A DNA stretch of 64,000 bases, taken from NCBI RefSeq assembly GCF_036884655.1, contig NC_088335.1:42709501-42773500 (forward strand), written 5' to 3'. The notes under the pieces were generated by a model. That model saw nothing but the letters and a program-made list of their open reading frames with translations. It did not search any database and had not been told where the DNA came from. Position 1 is the stretch's first letter. The number at the start of each line of letters is the position of its first letter. Shown here one piece after another: positions 13,124-26,500 of this stretch. This stretch comes from Musa acuminata AAA Group. Taxonomy: Eukaryota > Streptophyta > Magnoliopsida > Zingiberales > Musaceae. The position numbers and the translations under genes are program-made.

Positions 13124-13429
13124 ACTCATCAATCAATCTGTAGGAAAGATGAGGTTCCCACATTTATGGTATTACTATGATTGAGTTGAAACAGCTAATC
13201 TTTCTCGATGACTCTTGAATCATTAATTGAAATGTGAAATATGATTGTGGATATATCTCAAGATTAGTTATTATAGGTAAAAACCCTTTTCACCCTGAAC
13301 CATTTGTGATGTGGCTATGATGAAAATCAAAGTTAAGTAATATCTATCTTTGTCTGATGAAATATTTTATAATATATTTATGGTGTGGATTGGTTTAGTG
13401 TCTATCTTGCCCTTTAGCACACAACCATC

Positions 13430-13460
<31 letters not shown>

Positions 13461-13461
13461 T
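13430..13461. repeat. (AAT)n microsatellite
   Basis: A short AAT run, the third copy in the series. Confidence 0.93.
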
Positions 13462-15131
13462 TCTCTTCGCATATATTTAATCATTGTCAAGTTAGGTTTC
13501 TCATAGTTTTTTTATTAATTATAGAAAAAAAAGTGATTAAGATATGAGAGAGAAAAAACAACAGATGATTCCGATATATAAGTTGGGAAGGGTCCAAACT
13601 TTCGTCCGCCAGTTATTTGAAGGTTGACGAAGTGAAGCAAGCGAGTCTTTCTACAAATAAGTCTCGGAAGTTGATGTCACTACGGAATCTTTCTTAATGT
13701 CTCATTCTAACTCACCCCGTCAAGTGGGAAAGTGAGAGGTTTTGTCCCTGTTTGGTTGCCTAGCATGCGGATCTTTCTCTCTTACTTGTTGTTTACCTTT
13801 TTTTTTATCGTTTTTAATATGTAATTAATACAAAGCAAGAAGTGGAAATTCTCATAGGCCACCATCCGGGACACCCAATCCAAATCCACATTAAATGGAC
13901 ATGAGAGATCAATCTCCACATACATCCGGACAAATTTCTCATGTTCAAATTTCAGCGATCAATTATATATTCCAACAATAGATATTTGAGCATAGTGATA
14001 CTGTGTAGAGTGGATTAATTTAGATCTATTCAAAATGAGTAAAGTATTTTGTTGGATATATCTCAAGAATAATTAATGGGGGCATAAAGTCTTTAAAGCA
14101 TTTGTGGTATGGCTATGATACAAGTTGAAGTAAAAAATTAAACAGATATCTATATTTATCTCTGGGATGGTAGCAATAACATGTTCTAATGAGGTGATAA
14201 TTGGATTGGTTTCTTAGATCCTCCTTGTTGATATCTTGGATCCTTTTTCTGATTTGTGGACTTTCCTATTTGTAATTTCATGTTCAATTTTTTTTTTTAA
14301 GTAGACAAATTTCATTGAATAGAAAAACCATTTTCAATTATTTGTACATATAAAAAAAAATTAATTTTTTTAGAAAATAATTTTAAACTAGGCCCTGCTC
14401 TTCGGCACACAGAAATGAAACAGTAAAAAAAATATTCTAAATATTCAATCTTTAAAGTGACTTTCCAGTGATTTTTGAATCAAGTAAAGAATCAAAGGAT
14501 AATTCCATCCTTCAAAAAGTTGAGGAGGATCCAAACTTCCATCCTTCAAAAAAAAAAAAACAAAGTCATCCTTATCCAATTGTTTCTTAATTACTTGATT
14601 AATTAGTAGGGGTCATGACCATGACCATAGGTGACATAATCAATATTAGGATAACATTCATCAGGATATGACAATTGAGCTTTCATGCCCCACTTCACAT
14701 GTCGCGTTGAGAAGTCTCATGACGTGTTCGAATGGTTTGATGGGGATGGAATGAAACGACCGAGTCAAAGTCTTAAAAATTAATTTTATATTTTGATTAT
14801 TTGTGGATGTCTTATTCTAACTCACCTGTGGAGAGGGAATGAGAAAGGTCACTGTTTGCTTGTCGAGCATGTGCACCTTCCTTAATGCATAACTAATAAG
14901 TATATTTATTTTTATTTTTATTGGATATGTATAAATAATATTTTTATGGAACGTTACAACTCATCCATTTATTGACTTCTCATATTTTCATAATCTATTA
15001 ACTGAATTTTGGGAATTCGGTGAGGATTTATAATAAATAAAAATTTAAAACAAAGACAGAAAGTAAGAAAAATCTGATTTGTAAAAATATTAATTTATGG
15101 AGGAGGACTTTGAAATATTCTTTTGACTTCC

Positions 15132-15579
15132 TGTCACGGACTTAGCTGGTTTTGCCTAAGTCGTACGACACCCTTATGTGTCCGTCCGTAAAGGTCAACC
15201 TCCCCGAAGCCTCCCATGGTCCATTAAGACCCACAAAAGAGAAAACGGGTTAGAAAAAATGCCTCACTCGGGATCTACAAGCAAACATTCCAGGAAACAC
15301 TTCATAGACAATACAAATTACAAATAGACTTTACAAGCTCTGAACAGTTGCACAACAAAGGGTCAAAATGGTTCATTACATATCAAAAATCTCTCACTAA
15401 GTGTCCACATGACACAATCTTTATTTACAAACCTAAAACGACCACCAAACCCAACTAAAATGGGACTATTAAGCCTTCGGCTGTCCCTCTACATGCTAAG
15501 CAAAGTATGAACATACCAAAAGACACGGACATACATAAGCATTGCATCAAACATCTTATTTAGAAATTTGTCTGTGACA
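15132..15579 (-). repeat. 3' LTR of the minus-strand retrotransposon
   Basis: 448 bp from TGTCACGGAC to GTGACA. It is the 3' LTR because the polypurine tract on the minus strand abuts it. Confidence 0.88.
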
Positions 15580-15590
15580 TTCTCCCCCAC
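15580..15590 (-). other. Polypurine tract
   Basis: The minus strand reads GTGGGGGAGAA immediately before the LTR terminus, the usual site for plus-strand priming in plant LTR elements. Confidence 0.75.
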
Positions 15591-16768
15591 TTATTCCTTC
15601 GACGTCCTCGTCGAAGCCTTTGTCGACATTGTAACTCCTCGCCTTTGTTGAGTCTTCAATCTTCTGCTCCAGCTGCAATGCGCCTCTTGACTCCTAGCTG
15701 CTCTCCAATGCCATTTTTTTTAAAAAAGTAGTCGAACCTTTGATCCACCATGCTGCTTCAACTCGCCAATGACTATGACTCTAGTGTGGGGTTGGCTGAG
15801 TTGTTTTGATCCTTGTTGGTTCCTGCGGATCCTCCAAATGAAGGAAAAGATCATCTTTACTATGCGTTAGTCTCTCAAATGCTCATGCTGCTTAAACTGG
15901 GTGGATACTTGTTGGAGCTTTAACGAGCATCGTCTTGTAAACTTCTGAAGTTTTGGGTCCTTCCTCCACAAAATTTGCCCATTGACTCTTCTTTCACTTA
16001 GTTGTCACTTCCAAGTAGGTTCGCATCACTTTCGCTTTCAATTAGCATTTTGTTGGGAAATAAAGCGAAAAATCTACTCTCAATAGTACTGATCACCGTT
16101 GGTGAGGATTTGACGACTATTGTCTTCTATTATCTTCAAATGATCTTTGAATATGTGCAGAGCTCCTCTATTGGATAAGAGAATTGGGGTACTCAGTTTT
16201 GCCCATTCTCTTAAGAGTTAAGAAGGTAAAGGTTACTTGACTTCGCCCGCCTCCTCGAGGTTGTACTCCATGATCGAGCTAGTTATTGGCCTTCGTCTGC
16301 TCTTTACTCACACTTCTAAAGTACTTGAAGTGTTTGCACTCCTTGCATTAAGTTAGTTACTGTGATTCACCTTCTCAATGCAATCAAACTTTTGGAATGT
16401 AGGAAGGTTTCACCCCAACTTGGAGTAATTCTCTAAAAGATTTGGTCGCCTCTGGGATTGTACCATCTTCTCCATCAACCCTACCGCCTACTCCACTGAG
16501 TAGCAAAGGTACAGCACTGCATACTGCCTGCTTCGTTCTATGATCGTGCACTCTTGCATGATCCGAAGTCCTTCACTTTCGACTATCTTGATGAGAAGCT
16601 CGTTGACACCGGTCTTACGAAGTTCCTTGGCCTCTACCCTTCAGCCTTGTCTCGGTACTTGGAGTTTGCCTCTGCATGCTCCACCTCCTCAGCCCCTTTC
16701 ACGACCAAGCGCTCTCCCTCCATGAGAGCAAGGGATCAATGACTTTCATGGAAGTCCCACCTCTACAG

Positions 16769-18269
16769 TGCTAGTCATAGGTGCCCAGCAAGCCAATCAC
16801 GTGAGTGATGGCACGTGTGACTTAATATAGAATCTTTTTGCTTATTATATTTTGGCATATATCACTTTATAACTATTGCATAAATGCATACATATATTGT
16901 GATGTCCTTGGATTTGTGCAATGGGAATCGGATCGTGATGAGATCACGATAGTGAGATCGATTCACCTTTAAACACATATCCTAAATAATCCCGGTCATA
17001 GGTTACTCGAGAGGGATATCGTGATAACCGGACAGACTGGTGTGCTGTATACCCGTCCATATGATGGATGCAGCTGGTCTCATAGCTGCTTGTGTGGGGA
17101 CACTAGGGATACAGTACAGGTGCTCATTAGAGAATGAGTTCACTGATTGATCTACTTACGGAATGCTAGATGGTTGATGATGCCTTATTGTCAGACAGCG
17201 ATTCCGTAGTCCTAGAGGTGTATCTAGTCCTTAGACTTGAGACACCAAGGATGTCCTGTATGAGTGCTCCACTCTTTGATACCAGACTTATAGGTTTGGC
17301 TGTCCCAGATCTAGTACAGCTGGTCATTGGGAGTGGTAGTCGACCTTACGAGGGCTATTGAGTGTCGATAGAGGATCATCCACTCTCGGCATCATGAGAG
17401 GAATATCCTATGTGTTCTTGCTCAAACAAATCCCTAGCCAGGGTCATTCAGGTTGAGAGAGAAAGAGTTCTCCGGGAGAATCCGATTAGAGCGAGACTCG
17501 AGAAGAAACCGTATGGGTCTGACAACACCATGCTCGATATACGATCTCTGGTATATTAGATGGATGAGGGACTATAGGTACACGGTAACTGAGGACAGAC
17601 AGGTCCAATGGATTGGATTCCCTTGTATCGTCTGGGGACTACGGCGTAGTGGCCTAGTACGTCCGTAGTCGATAAGTTGAGTGAATTATTACAGAGATAA
17701 TAATTCACTGAGTTAGAAGGAGTTCTGACATGTATGACTCACGGCCAGCTCGATATTGGGCCTAGAGGGTCACACACATATGGTAGGCATTGCGATGAAT
17801 AGAGGTTCGGATATGAGATATCCGACGGAGCCCTTGTCTTATTGGATGCAGATCCAATACCCACTAGGGGAGGACCCATTAGGGTTTTGACGGGGGACCT
17901 CTATAAATAGGAGGGATTCAGAGCCTCATGGGCTAGAGAGCTTTTGTTTGCCTTTTCCTATTCTCCTCTCCATCTCCACCTCAGAGTAGGTCTGGAGTTT
18001 TGAGGAGCGTCGTCGCAACCCTGCTGTGTGGATCACCGCTAGAGAGGAGGACGCTTGACCTCCTTCACCCTCTCCTAAAGATCTGCAAGGAAACAGGGAT
18101 ATACGATCTCCCTAGGTAACACAATCTACTCTATACGCAGTTTCATATTTCACGGATTTTTGCATACAAATCTTCGCACGACGACGAACATCTCTTTGGG
18201 AATCGGGGATTTTGTTTTTCTTGTTCTTCCGCTGCGCATATGATGTCGCCCCCAAGGATTTTCCCAACA
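16769..18269 (+). mobile_element. Nested solo LTR, 1501 bp
   Basis: It begins TGCTAGTCAT and ends TTTTCCCAACA, and is flanked on both sides by the 5-bp duplication TACAG (16764-16768 and 18270-18274). A TATA box lies at 17901. There is no second LTR or internal domain, so the element recombined down to one LTR. It is unrelated to the host element's LTRs. Its short open frames are not genes. Confidence 0.85.
17901..17909 (+). promoter_or_regulatory. TATA box of the solo LTR
   Basis: CTATAAATA inside the solo LTR, about 370 bp before its 3' end, as expected for the start of the R region in an LTR promoter. It points to the plus strand. Confidence 0.6.
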
Positions 18270-20748
18270 TACAGTACCATGGCGCTACCATGCCCATGGC
18301 CCTACTATACGTCGCCTCGCATCTACATCCCTTTTCTTCATGATCAGTAGATATGTCTTTGTGGCACTACTCCGAGTCCACCTCCATTCTAATTGATGCT
18401 TGATTTTGGGTAGCTAAGTCCCTTTGGACTCGTCGTCGCTTCCTCGTCCCTTTTGACCCCCTACTTCAACACCTTTGTATTCTTTAAGCAGCTTCCTTTG
18501 GTCGATGAAAAGACAGACTGCAACTCCCATGCATGGCCTCTGCCATCATGTTATAGGATTTGCACCGATTCTATTCTCCTTAGCTTCCTTGGTAGCAACG
18601 TTCGCTTCCTCAACCTTGTCCTCTAACTTGCCGGGCTCCCTCAAGCGAATATAGGCTCTAGAGCAGTCCAACTCTCCAGCTGCTTCGATCATACTTCTGC
18701 ATAATCAAGTCCCTCCCATGGGACTCACTGGTACTTGCATTCGAACTTTTCCCTTAGTAGAACACAGCCCCCATATGCTGATGACCAAGGCTTTCATCCG
18801 ATGTAAAATTCGATGCACGCACGGAAGACCCGCCTCTACGGTACCATGACCTTCACTCCTTGAATCCATAGCCCTTCTTGTCATCGTGTTATTCACTGAA
18901 GTGGAGCTTCCAGTAGCTCCCGATCATACCTCTGTATGATCTAGTACCTCACTGGACTATGTCGTGTGTATCGCATTGTCACGAACTGTTCCACCACGAT
19001 CCGCTGCAATATGTCGCCTCCTGGTGACATCTCTATTGCATTATGATCCTTGAGGGATGAACTGGAATTGTGATCCCTCCATGTGTGGCCTCTGCCAATA
19101 CATCGCAGGGACTCTTCCACCTTCGATTTTGTTCGCTCCTTTGACAATCGACCTTCATCCACCCACTCTCTGGTCACATATAGATGAAGCACTGCTCTAG
19201 GACAGTCCGTCGCCTAGTAGCTCCCGAAGTCCCCCGACTTCGCTATAATTAGTGCACCATTGTCTGGATCCTAGGCCTCTACCCTTACCAGCACAATTTC
19301 CGTTGTGCATCGCTTCCTTCATGGCAACTTGAATGACAACACTGTGGTATATTCTTCAAGAGTACCCGCCTCCGCGTCCTCTTGCCTCCTGCCAAGGCCT
19401 TCTAAACCCAACTTCGCCTCCGCAAATTGAGTCACCTTAGTTCCTCCATCAAATGCTTTTCCGAGATAAGGTGCATGTGCCAAGAAGCTCCCTTCATCTT
19501 TGGCACCATGCAAGATGAGTCTGCTCCGTCAGAATGAAGGACCCATGGAACAACATGATCCTGCTCTTTCCTCTACAATAGTTCATGTCCTTGACCTCTA
19601 TCTAAGGAAAGCACTGTGCCTCCGCTCCATGTTCTATTTTCTATGCCGGCTCCCTTCATATGGCTTGGGTACTTCACCAAGTTACACCCAAGTTGCTCCG
19701 CTCCTCGTTTTTGTATTGAGTTGATGGTGGCCCTCGCGCCCACCATTCCACGCGTCAGCCCTCCCTTGAGTCTGATCTCTATATCGACTCCAAATGTGCT
19801 TTCATTTGTGTTGCTTTAGGTCGCTCCCCCACTTGATCTCGCAATGCATCCACCAATATATTCTCTCGAGCAAGATTATGCGATGACTCCTCACCGCTTG
19901 CTCAGTCCATTGAGCTTCATGGAGTTGTTGTTTGTTGAGGTACTTTTCCTCAACATGTGAGGTCCGTCCTATATGATTCTCCCTCTAGAGAGCTGGGACT
20001 TATCCCCTCCTGGATAACTGTCCCATTGGAGCAACATCTCTCTTCGTTTCGGAGACCACCATCCCCTTGGACTACTCTGATTTGCTGAACATACTATGCA
20101 TTATTCTGCCTTCTGCAAACGCACTTGTTAGATTGCGACTCCACGTCAATACAACCCCCACTGCACCACTCAAGGCCTAGCAATATGTTGAACTCGTTGC
20201 ACACTTCAGCCTCCTACGGACATATCCTTCATATGTCGAAGAGAAAGTTTCAATGCTCCATGGCACCGAGTTTCGATCGCCTTGGGATGACCGCAAACAT
20301 TCCATCGTCCGCATACAAGCCCATGTATGAGTACCAAATTCTTTGAGTTAGCAATTCCCCTCACCTCTATGAGCTTTGCACAACTCTTTTGATCGTTGAG
20401 CAACTCATTCCGTCTTGCATGGTCTCATCCTTTACCAAGTGCCTTGCTTGCCTTGAGCACCATCAAGTATAGTTATCAACATTGAGTCATAGCTCAAACC
20501 CAACCATCCCAACCTTTATGTGCTCTGCATTCTTCCAAGCTTGTCTGTTCTCATGGTGCCTCTTGCGCGAAGGGTTGGTCATTCCTCTGAATGTCAATCT
20601 CAGATGCTCGCTCCTCCGAGCGACTCCTTTTCCCTACATCTTCATACCCGTTTTCCCCCAAACGATCACGCGTGTGTTGATTGCCTTCAACGCAGCCCCG
20701 CTAGGTCCCCCATGTTTGCATGCTAAGTGTTTCTATGAGTGCTTGTCC

Positions 20749-20761
20749 CACTCTGATACCA
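20749..20761 (-). other. Primer binding site (initiator tRNA-Met type)
   Basis: The minus strand reads TGGTATCAGAGTG two bases inside the right LTR, matching the common plant primer site TGGTATCAGAGC except at the last base. Confidence 0.82.
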
Positions 20762-20763
20762 TC

Positions 20764-21208
20764 TGTCACTGACTTAGTTAGTTTTGCCTAAATCGTGCGA
20801 CACCCTTGCATGTCCGTCCGCAAAGGTCAGCCTCCCCGAAGCCTCCCATGGTCCATTAGGACCCACAAAAGAGAAAATGGGTTAGAAAAAATGCCTCACT
20901 CGGGATCCACAAGCAAACATTCCAGAAAACACTTCATAGACAATGCAAATTAAAAACAGACTTTATAAGCTCTGAACAGTTACACAACAAAGGGTCAAAA
21001 TGGTTCATTACAGACTAAAAATTTCTCACAAGTGTCCACATGACAATCATTATTTACAAGCCTAAAACGACCACCAAACCCAACTAAAACGGGACTATTA
21101 AGCCTTCGGCTGTCCCTCTATATGCGAAGCAAAGTATGAACATATCAAAAGACACGGATATACATAAGCATTACATCAAACATTCTGTTTAGAAGTTTGT
21201 CCGTGACA
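20764..21208 (-). repeat. 5' LTR of the minus-strand retrotransposon
   Basis: 445 bp starting TGTCACTGAC and ending GTCCGTGACA, direct copy of the left LTR. It adjoins the primer binding site and so is the 5' LTR. Confidence 0.88.
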
Positions 21209-21980
21209 TTACGTTATTGAAATAAGATAGAAGGTAGATGATAGTTTTGAACTCGCTCCAAATCCTCTTATTTAAGAAAAATTTATAGTCTTGCATGACT
21301 CATTAGTTTTGATCTTGATCCCATTATAATTCTTAATTTTTTTTACATAAATAACTAATAAGGAAGAAAATGAAATGGTTCAATATGTTGTATTTGGTCA
21401 TCTTTTGATACAATAAGCTTCTAGAATATAATCTTCCATCTTTATATATCATATTCTTCGTTTTGGTATGCTTTCCTTGTAAAGTTATGTTGAATTAGGT
21501 GTTAAGTAGGGGGGAGCTGCTAACCATGTCATTAGTGGATTAATCCAAGTGGTCATCCAAATAGATGACTGCTAATTAATAGTAGAAGTTACACAAAAGG
21601 AGGAAAAAAAACCTTCTTAGGCACATCAGCTAGGATAATTCATACCTAATTACAACGGTTGCAAAATGATCACAGTTGGACATGCACAATATACCGAAAC
21701 AATACATGAAAAATATATAGAACACCAGAGACTGTCGAGTCCTTTTGCTGATAGCATAACATCATAATACGTATGGGCGACTTAGTGGAAAGGACCATAT
21801 ATTCTCAAGCTGTAATAGTAAATGTGCCACCCAAGTGTTCTATATATAGAACAGCATAGATAGCTCGAGTTGTTTTTGCTGATAGCATTACACGATAATA
21901 CATATGGGCGACTTGGTGGAAATGACCGTATGATCTCAAGCTGTAATGGTAAATGTGCCACCCAAGTTTCCTGCGACAGT
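21209..21980. other. Continuation of the interrupted intergenic block
   Basis: The first 200-300 bp continue the block cut at 15131 (compare 9.6-9.9 kb and 12.4-12.7 kb). From about 21.66 kb the sequence is paralogous to 31.63 kb and leads into the RLP relic. A stretch with GGGCGACTTGGTGGAAA-like sequence is locally duplicated (about 21773-21965). No gene is seen. Confidence 0.6.
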
Positions 21981-23073
21981 TCATGTGGTTCTTCTCGATT
22001 TGGACTTCAGCCTTGCAAACCTTACTGCCAACTGCACGAAGACCCAATCACCAGTCTTGTCTGTCAAACGGAAGAGAGCAACCCTTAGAGACTGTTTCAT
22101 GATCATTATGCCGAAACAACTCCAAAACCCCACCACGAATCCCATGACGATGCTTGTAATTTCTAATACACCTTCAAGCTCGCCATCACTGTCTTCTTCT
22201 TCTTCTTCTTCAATTGCTGCAGGAGGTAGGCTTCGATAAGCAACGTCTCCAGGGCACACAGGCAGTGGCGTACCACAAAGGTCTTTGTTGCCAACATAGA
22301 TTGAGGGGTCATTTAAATTGCTTGTTGCAATGCTTCCTGACAAGTTGTTGTAAGACGAGACTCGAGTGGCTCAAGAAGGTGAGAGTAGAAAAGCTACAAG
22401 GAATATTTCCTGTCGAATGATTGTCGGACGAGCTAAGATATTTGTATACCTGTAGACATATCCGAGAACAAAGCTGGAACTTTGCCCGCGAGTCCAACTC
22501 CAGATAGTTGAAGGCTTCTCAAATTAGTTTGGCTTCGAATCCAAGTAGGAAATTTAGTTCCTATATGACAGAAACTCATGTCAATAAATGAAGCATCAAA
22601 AGGGGGAAGCCAATTTGAAGGAGCTGTAAGATATGTCCAAATTTTCCAAGCTGAAGGAGCTGGGAAAAGTGTGCTTCAGTGATGTCGCCTTCTAGTGAGT
22701 TTGAGGAGAGGTCCAACCTGTACATTCCAGAAAATTGACCCAAATTATATGGAATAATGCCATTAAATTTGTTGCCCTCAATACGTAAGTATGACAAGGC
22801 TGCTCCTCCACTACAACTCGACAAACTTAAAGTCCTCGGCATCTGCCCTGCTAAGTGGTTGATCTGATATATCCAAGAACTGCAAGAGGTCGAGTTTGCC
22901 AATTGTTTCTGGTAGTTGCCCGGTAACAGAGTTACGAGACAGATGTAAAACCTGCAGACTTTGAAGATTGCCAATGTGTGCAAGGCTGCTAGCATTAGTG
23001 AGCCATCTTAGAATACTTGCATTACTTGAGTTCTAATAACCAGAGAGATCGAGCATGACAATGGATGTCAACA
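21981..23073 (-). pseudogene. RLP relic D (truncated, multiply frameshifted)
   Basis: The C-terminal part is readable at 21981-22343: LCGTPLPVCPGDVAYRSLPP, an acidic juxtamembrane run, then a TM with GFVVGFW and a basic tail. LRR fragments continue in other frames (22309-22497, 22576-22995), including YRLDLSSNSLEGDITEAHFS. Near the 5' end the frame reads SGY, stop, then NSSNASILRWL, matching SGYLNLNTTIIRWL of RLP-B. Most LRRs and the N-terminus are gone. Relic E shares this stop and the frame breaks, so decay came before the unit was duplicated. It is more diverged from A, B and C than they are from each other. Confidence 0.85.
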
Positions 23074-23591
23074 GAAGACTACTAATAGCCACAAAAATTG
23101 CCAACAGAAGCTGCCATATCAAAGAACACAAAGAAAAGCATGTGTCGACATCCAATTAACGAGGCAATGTATTGAAAGGAAAGCGATAACAGAACGACGG
23201 TAGATAAAAAGTATTTGAAGAGATTAGAAGGAATGCATTACTTGATACTTGTTCCTTCTTTATTCTGACCGCATTGCATGATGATTACATACAGCATGCA
23301 TTACTTGAAAGCAGCTTGTGACCTCAAGATGTAATAATAAGCTCTTCAGCATACTTCATTCTTCTTGATTATAATGTCATAAAGACAACGGTAGGGATGA
23401 CTGACTCGAACATATTGATTAGAACGACCGTAGATGAAGTTTTTGAACTGATTAGAACAAATACATACAAACTAATGAAGCAAATGGCTATCAACTGCGA
23501 TACCCTTTCCTTCTTTATTCTGACAACATTACACCATAACATATGAGCTGGAATTACTAACTGGAAAGCAACTTGAGACCTCCTTAAGATG
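23074..23591 (-). repeat. 3' flank of RLP-B, conserved among units
   Basis: Paralogous to 1441-1956 and 32916-33467. It has the same repeated CTTCTTTATTCTGAC motif and no gene. Confidence 0.75.
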
Positions 23592-26500
23592 TCACAGTAA
23601 ACTCTTCAGTTCTTGCCACCGATGGATCAAGTCACTCTTTGCTGTTTGGACTTTTAACGTTGCACATCCGACAGCCAACTGCACGTAGCACCAATTGCAA
23701 GCCTCGTCGATTAATCGGAAGAAAGCAGTCCTTATGCTCTGTTTCATGATCATTGTGCTTATAAAACTCCAAAAACCAACCACAAAACCCATGACGATGC
23801 CGATAATTTCCCACACTGTTTCAAGCCTGTCACCGTTTTTCTCTTCCTGTTCATGAGGTGGACTTTGATAAGCTTCATCACCAGGACACTCTGGCAGCGG
23901 CGTACCACAAAGGTATTCATTACCATCATAGATCGACAGGTCGCCAAGAAAGGTCGACATTTGACCACCGGCTGTTGGGATTCTTCCTGACAAGTTATTG
24001 TGAGAGAGATTCAAGTGGCTTAGGAAGGTGAGAGATGATAAGCTGGAAGGAATATCCCCGGTGAGATTGTTCATCGATAAGTCAAGTGATTCCAGTTGTT
24101 CCATGGAACCAATCTTTTCTGGAATGGTTCCTCCCAAATGATTCTTAGATAAGTTCAAGAAAAGCAATCCATGAAGGTTTGTTAGCTCTCTTGGGATCTC
24201 TCCGGAAAGATTATTATTTGATAGGTCTATGCTTGTTACAAGTGAGAGAATTGTGGTGTATTGGATGTCAAATCCTTTTACCGTTATTACTATGCTCTCG
24301 ACATAGTAACTACCAGCGTCAAGATGAAGCAATGACGTAGTATCATGTTGCATCTCAACCATAGCCCTACAATTTCCCAGAGATGAAGGTATGCTACCAG
24401 AAAGATTGTTGGAAGAAAGATCCAAAACCTGAAGAGAAGTAAGATTTGCTATATGCACTGGAATGGGACCATAAAATAGGTTTGACTTCAAACAAAGAAC
24501 TCTCAAGGATAAAAGGTTTTCTCCCACCCATGTTGGTATTTCATCATACAAATTATTTTCACCGAGACCAAGAGTAACTAATTGTTCACAATGTTTCAGG
24601 AACGAAGGAAATCTTCCAGATAGGTTGTTGTGGTTCAAATGCAGGGACTGTAGAGAAGTTGGAAAGGATTTATGGCAAGTTGGGACTTCCCCAGATAAAT
24701 TGTTGTTTGATAGGTCGAGGACTTGGAGATAATTAAAATTACAGAAAAAGGAAGGAAAACTACCGTTGATATTATTATGAGATAAAGATAAAATTGCAAG
24801 ATTCGAGGTATTTGCAAAACTCAATGGAATGGGTCCGACAAATGAGTTATTAGAGAGATCGATCACTTCATTGGCAGCAGAGGGTAGTGGGCCATTTAAG
24901 TTATTGGAGCTCAAGTTAAGATTCGATAAACCTTTTGAGAAATCCGAAAACCAAGTCGGAAGGTTGCCTGAGAGTCCAACTCCAGATAAAGAAAGTTGTT
25001 CCAAACGTGTTTGTGTATGAATCCAAGCAGGAAATATGGTTTCCATATGACATGAGTCCATGAAAATACTGTAGGCATTAAAAGGTGGAAGCCAATCATT
25101 AGATAGGATCACATTCAAGGAGTTGTAAGATATGTCCAATAAGGTTAAATTGGTGAGTTTGGAAAAGTGTGCTCCAGTGATGTTGCCTTTCAGTGAATTT
25201 GAGGAGAGGTCCAATTCACTTAATGCAGATAATTGACCCATACTTGAAGGGACAATTCCACTCAAATTGTTATATGATACATTCAAATATTCCAAGTTGT
25301 AGAGTCTGTCGAAGGTCTCTGGCATCTGCCCAGCAATAAAATTTTCAGATAAATCTAGAGATAGTATATTTTGGAGATTCCCAATACTTTCTGGTATCTG
25401 TCCTGAAATTTTATTTCTTGACAATCTCAAGCTCTCTAAGTTGATGATATTACCAAAAGTCATCGGTATGCCTCCAGTTATACTGTTGTAAGAGAGATCC
25501 AAGTATTCTAAATTGGTGAGATTCTCTATGGTTTGTGGAATTTCTCCAGCAATATGATTGGATCTCAAACTTAAATATCGCAAGCTGCTTGTGAAATTTT
25601 TCACCATTTCTGAAATATCTCCATCGAGCTCGTTACCATCTAATGCAAGATACTCCACGGGGCCAAGACTCCATAAGATTTGTGTAATATCTCCACTTAA
25701 TGAATTTCCACTCAAATCCAAATGCTTTAAGCTCTTGCTCACATTCATTACTATTCCAAGAATTTCTCCTTTCATACCATTGTATTGCAAATTAAGTTCT
25801 TTCAAATTACTCAGAGCTCCCAGAGTGATTTGTAGTGACTCAATATCGACACCTTTGCAGCTAGCAAGATCGAGATATACAAGGCTGCTAGCATGAGAGA
25901 GCCATCTTATAATTGTTGTATTCAAGTTCAAATATCCAGAGATATCCAACTTGACAATTGAAGTCAGATTAAAAGGGAACGAAGGAGATGGAACATACGG
26001 GAGGTTTGCCCACTTCAAGTGCAATACTTTAAGACTATGGATTGAATTAACTTGATGAAGCCAATTAGTTGCTCTAGAGAGGTTGACAAAACTCATATCA
26101 ACATATTTTAGAGAAGAAATTCGGGAAAGCCAATCAAGGTCATCAGCTCGTAGAACACTAAGTCTACATCCTTTGATATCGAGGTAGTGTAGGTTGGAGA
26201 GGTTCCCCAGTAGAGGAGGTATTAGTCCATCAAACATAGCATTGGATAGGTTAAGATATTCCAAGTGCATAAGTGAAGCAATCATGTGGGGAATGTGGGA
26301 GCCAGAGAAATTATTCATGCTCAAATCCAGATGTTTCAAATGCTTCAAATCATGCAAAGCAGGATTTACCTTGCTCGCACCCATCCCTTCCAGCATGAAG
26401 CAAATGTCATCCTCGTCATCCCAGTCGTCTGTGAGAGGATAGCGGAGGTCGAGCTTGATAACATGGTTGGTGGTGTTGTCGCAGGCCACTCCTCTCCAAC

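Larger units (their letters stand above)
15132..21208 (-). mobile_element. LTR retrotransposon, minus orientation, without recognisable gag/pol (LARD-like)
   Basis: Two direct repeats of about 447 bp (15132-15579 and 20764-21208) both start TGTCAC and end GTGACA. The outer ends form a 10-bp inverted pair, TGTCACGGAC and GTCCGTGACA. Next to the right LTR, the minus strand reads TGGTATCAGAGT, the usual initiator tRNA-Met primer site. Next to the left LTR it reads GTGGGGGAGAA, a polypurine tract. Both fix the orientation as minus. The internal 5.2 kb holds no frame longer than about 100 codons and none I recognise as gag or pol, so it needs proteins in trans or is dead. The two LTRs differ at about 40 positions by hand count. 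The site is filled relative to empty paralogous sites near 28541 and 38931. Target duplication is imperfect (CTTCC versus TTACG). Confidence 0.88.

Noticed and set aside
16540..16742. Short plus-strand frames inside the minus-strand retrotransposon
   Set aside because: They oppose the element's orientation, are about 60 codons and have no recognisable domain.
18705..20403. Minus-strand frames of 60-85 codons in the retrotransposon interior as gag/pol
   Set aside because: They are in the right orientation, but I see no protease, reverse transcriptase, integrase or zinc-knuckle motif, so I did not call gag or pol.
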